The notes beneath the pieces are model-generated. The model saw nothing but the letters and a program-made list of their open reading frames with translations, ran no database searches and was not told the origin of the DNA. From Roseateles koreensis (GTDB lineage: Bacteria; Pseudomonadota; Gammaproteobacteria; Burkholderiales; Burkholderiaceae_C): DNA of 64,000 bases. Position 1 is the first letter of the stretch; each line of letters starts with the position of its first letter. Positions 63,964-64,000 of the stretch are shown here, piece after piece. The translations under genes and the position numbers were made by a program. Location: NCBI RefSeq assembly GCF_028595305.1, contig NZ_JAQQXS010000009.1:144303-208302 (forward strand), given 5' to 3'.

Positions 63964-64000
63964 TGTTTTTATCCGCAAGGGGGTGTACTCCGCGTGGAGG

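Overview
The window is a 64 kb piece of a GC-rich chromosome, most likely from a Burkholderiales beta-proteobacterium of the Roseateles / Paucibacter / Rubrivivax kind. This is inferred from the gene set: dciA-secA, PEP-CTERM surface proteins, a phasin with palindromic operators, a DctS/DctR-like two-component pair beside aceE, a dihydrolipoamide dehydrogenase with its own lipoyl domain, and a fused LivM-LivG protein. No rRNA, tRNA or CRISPR array was seen.

Layout. 0.1-3.5 kb: dciA-like gene and secA. 3.7-6.2 kb: three PEP-CTERM proteins. 6.4-7.6 kb: iron genes hemP, bfr and bfd with candidate Fur boxes. 7.6-9.4 kb: ornithine cyclodeaminase and a divergent Lrp-type regulator. 9.4-13.0 kb: a four-gene Mla/MCE lipid transporter. 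13.2-19.3 kb: fatty acid hydroxylase, penicillin acylase family enzyme, patatin lipoprotein, Lon-N protein and a DUF3667 protein. 19.4-24.8 kb: phasin, thioesterase, nitroreductase, 2-hydroxyacid dehydrogenase and a TPR/O-GlcNAc-transferase-like protein.

25.2-34.5 kb is the accessory island, an Rhs polymorphic-toxin locus. Two consecutive Rhs proteins each carry a Sec-type signal peptide. The first is split by a third copy of a 5-bp repeat. The second ends in a C-terminal domain with an L,D-transpeptidase-like His/Cys motif and is followed by a small secreted protein, its likely immunity partner. Downstream lie two displaced toxin-tip/immunity cassettes, one with an M15 zinc-peptidase motif and another exported immunity candidate, plus a type-44-like toxin remnant, three copies of a tail element and an IS256-like remnant. 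A 307-bp near-perfect direct repeat of the Rhs core could move the last cassette onto the active Rhs gene by deletion. The first ~1.8 kb of the island is much AT-richer than its surroundings.

34.6-64 kb returns to ordinary chromosome: DUF1501/DUF1800 pair, rmuC, MFS transporter, EF-hand protein, Liv-type amino-acid ABC transporter, oligopeptidase A, folD, a PAS sensor kinase/FixJ-type regulator pair, the pyruvate dehydrogenase operon aceE-aceF-lpdA, two LiaF-like membrane proteins, a POT transporter, an MBL hydrolase and a small secreted protein at the edge.

Coordinates, motifs and repeats were read directly from the sequence. Family names come from recognising motifs and domain order, not from a database search. 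Regulation and mechanism are inference.
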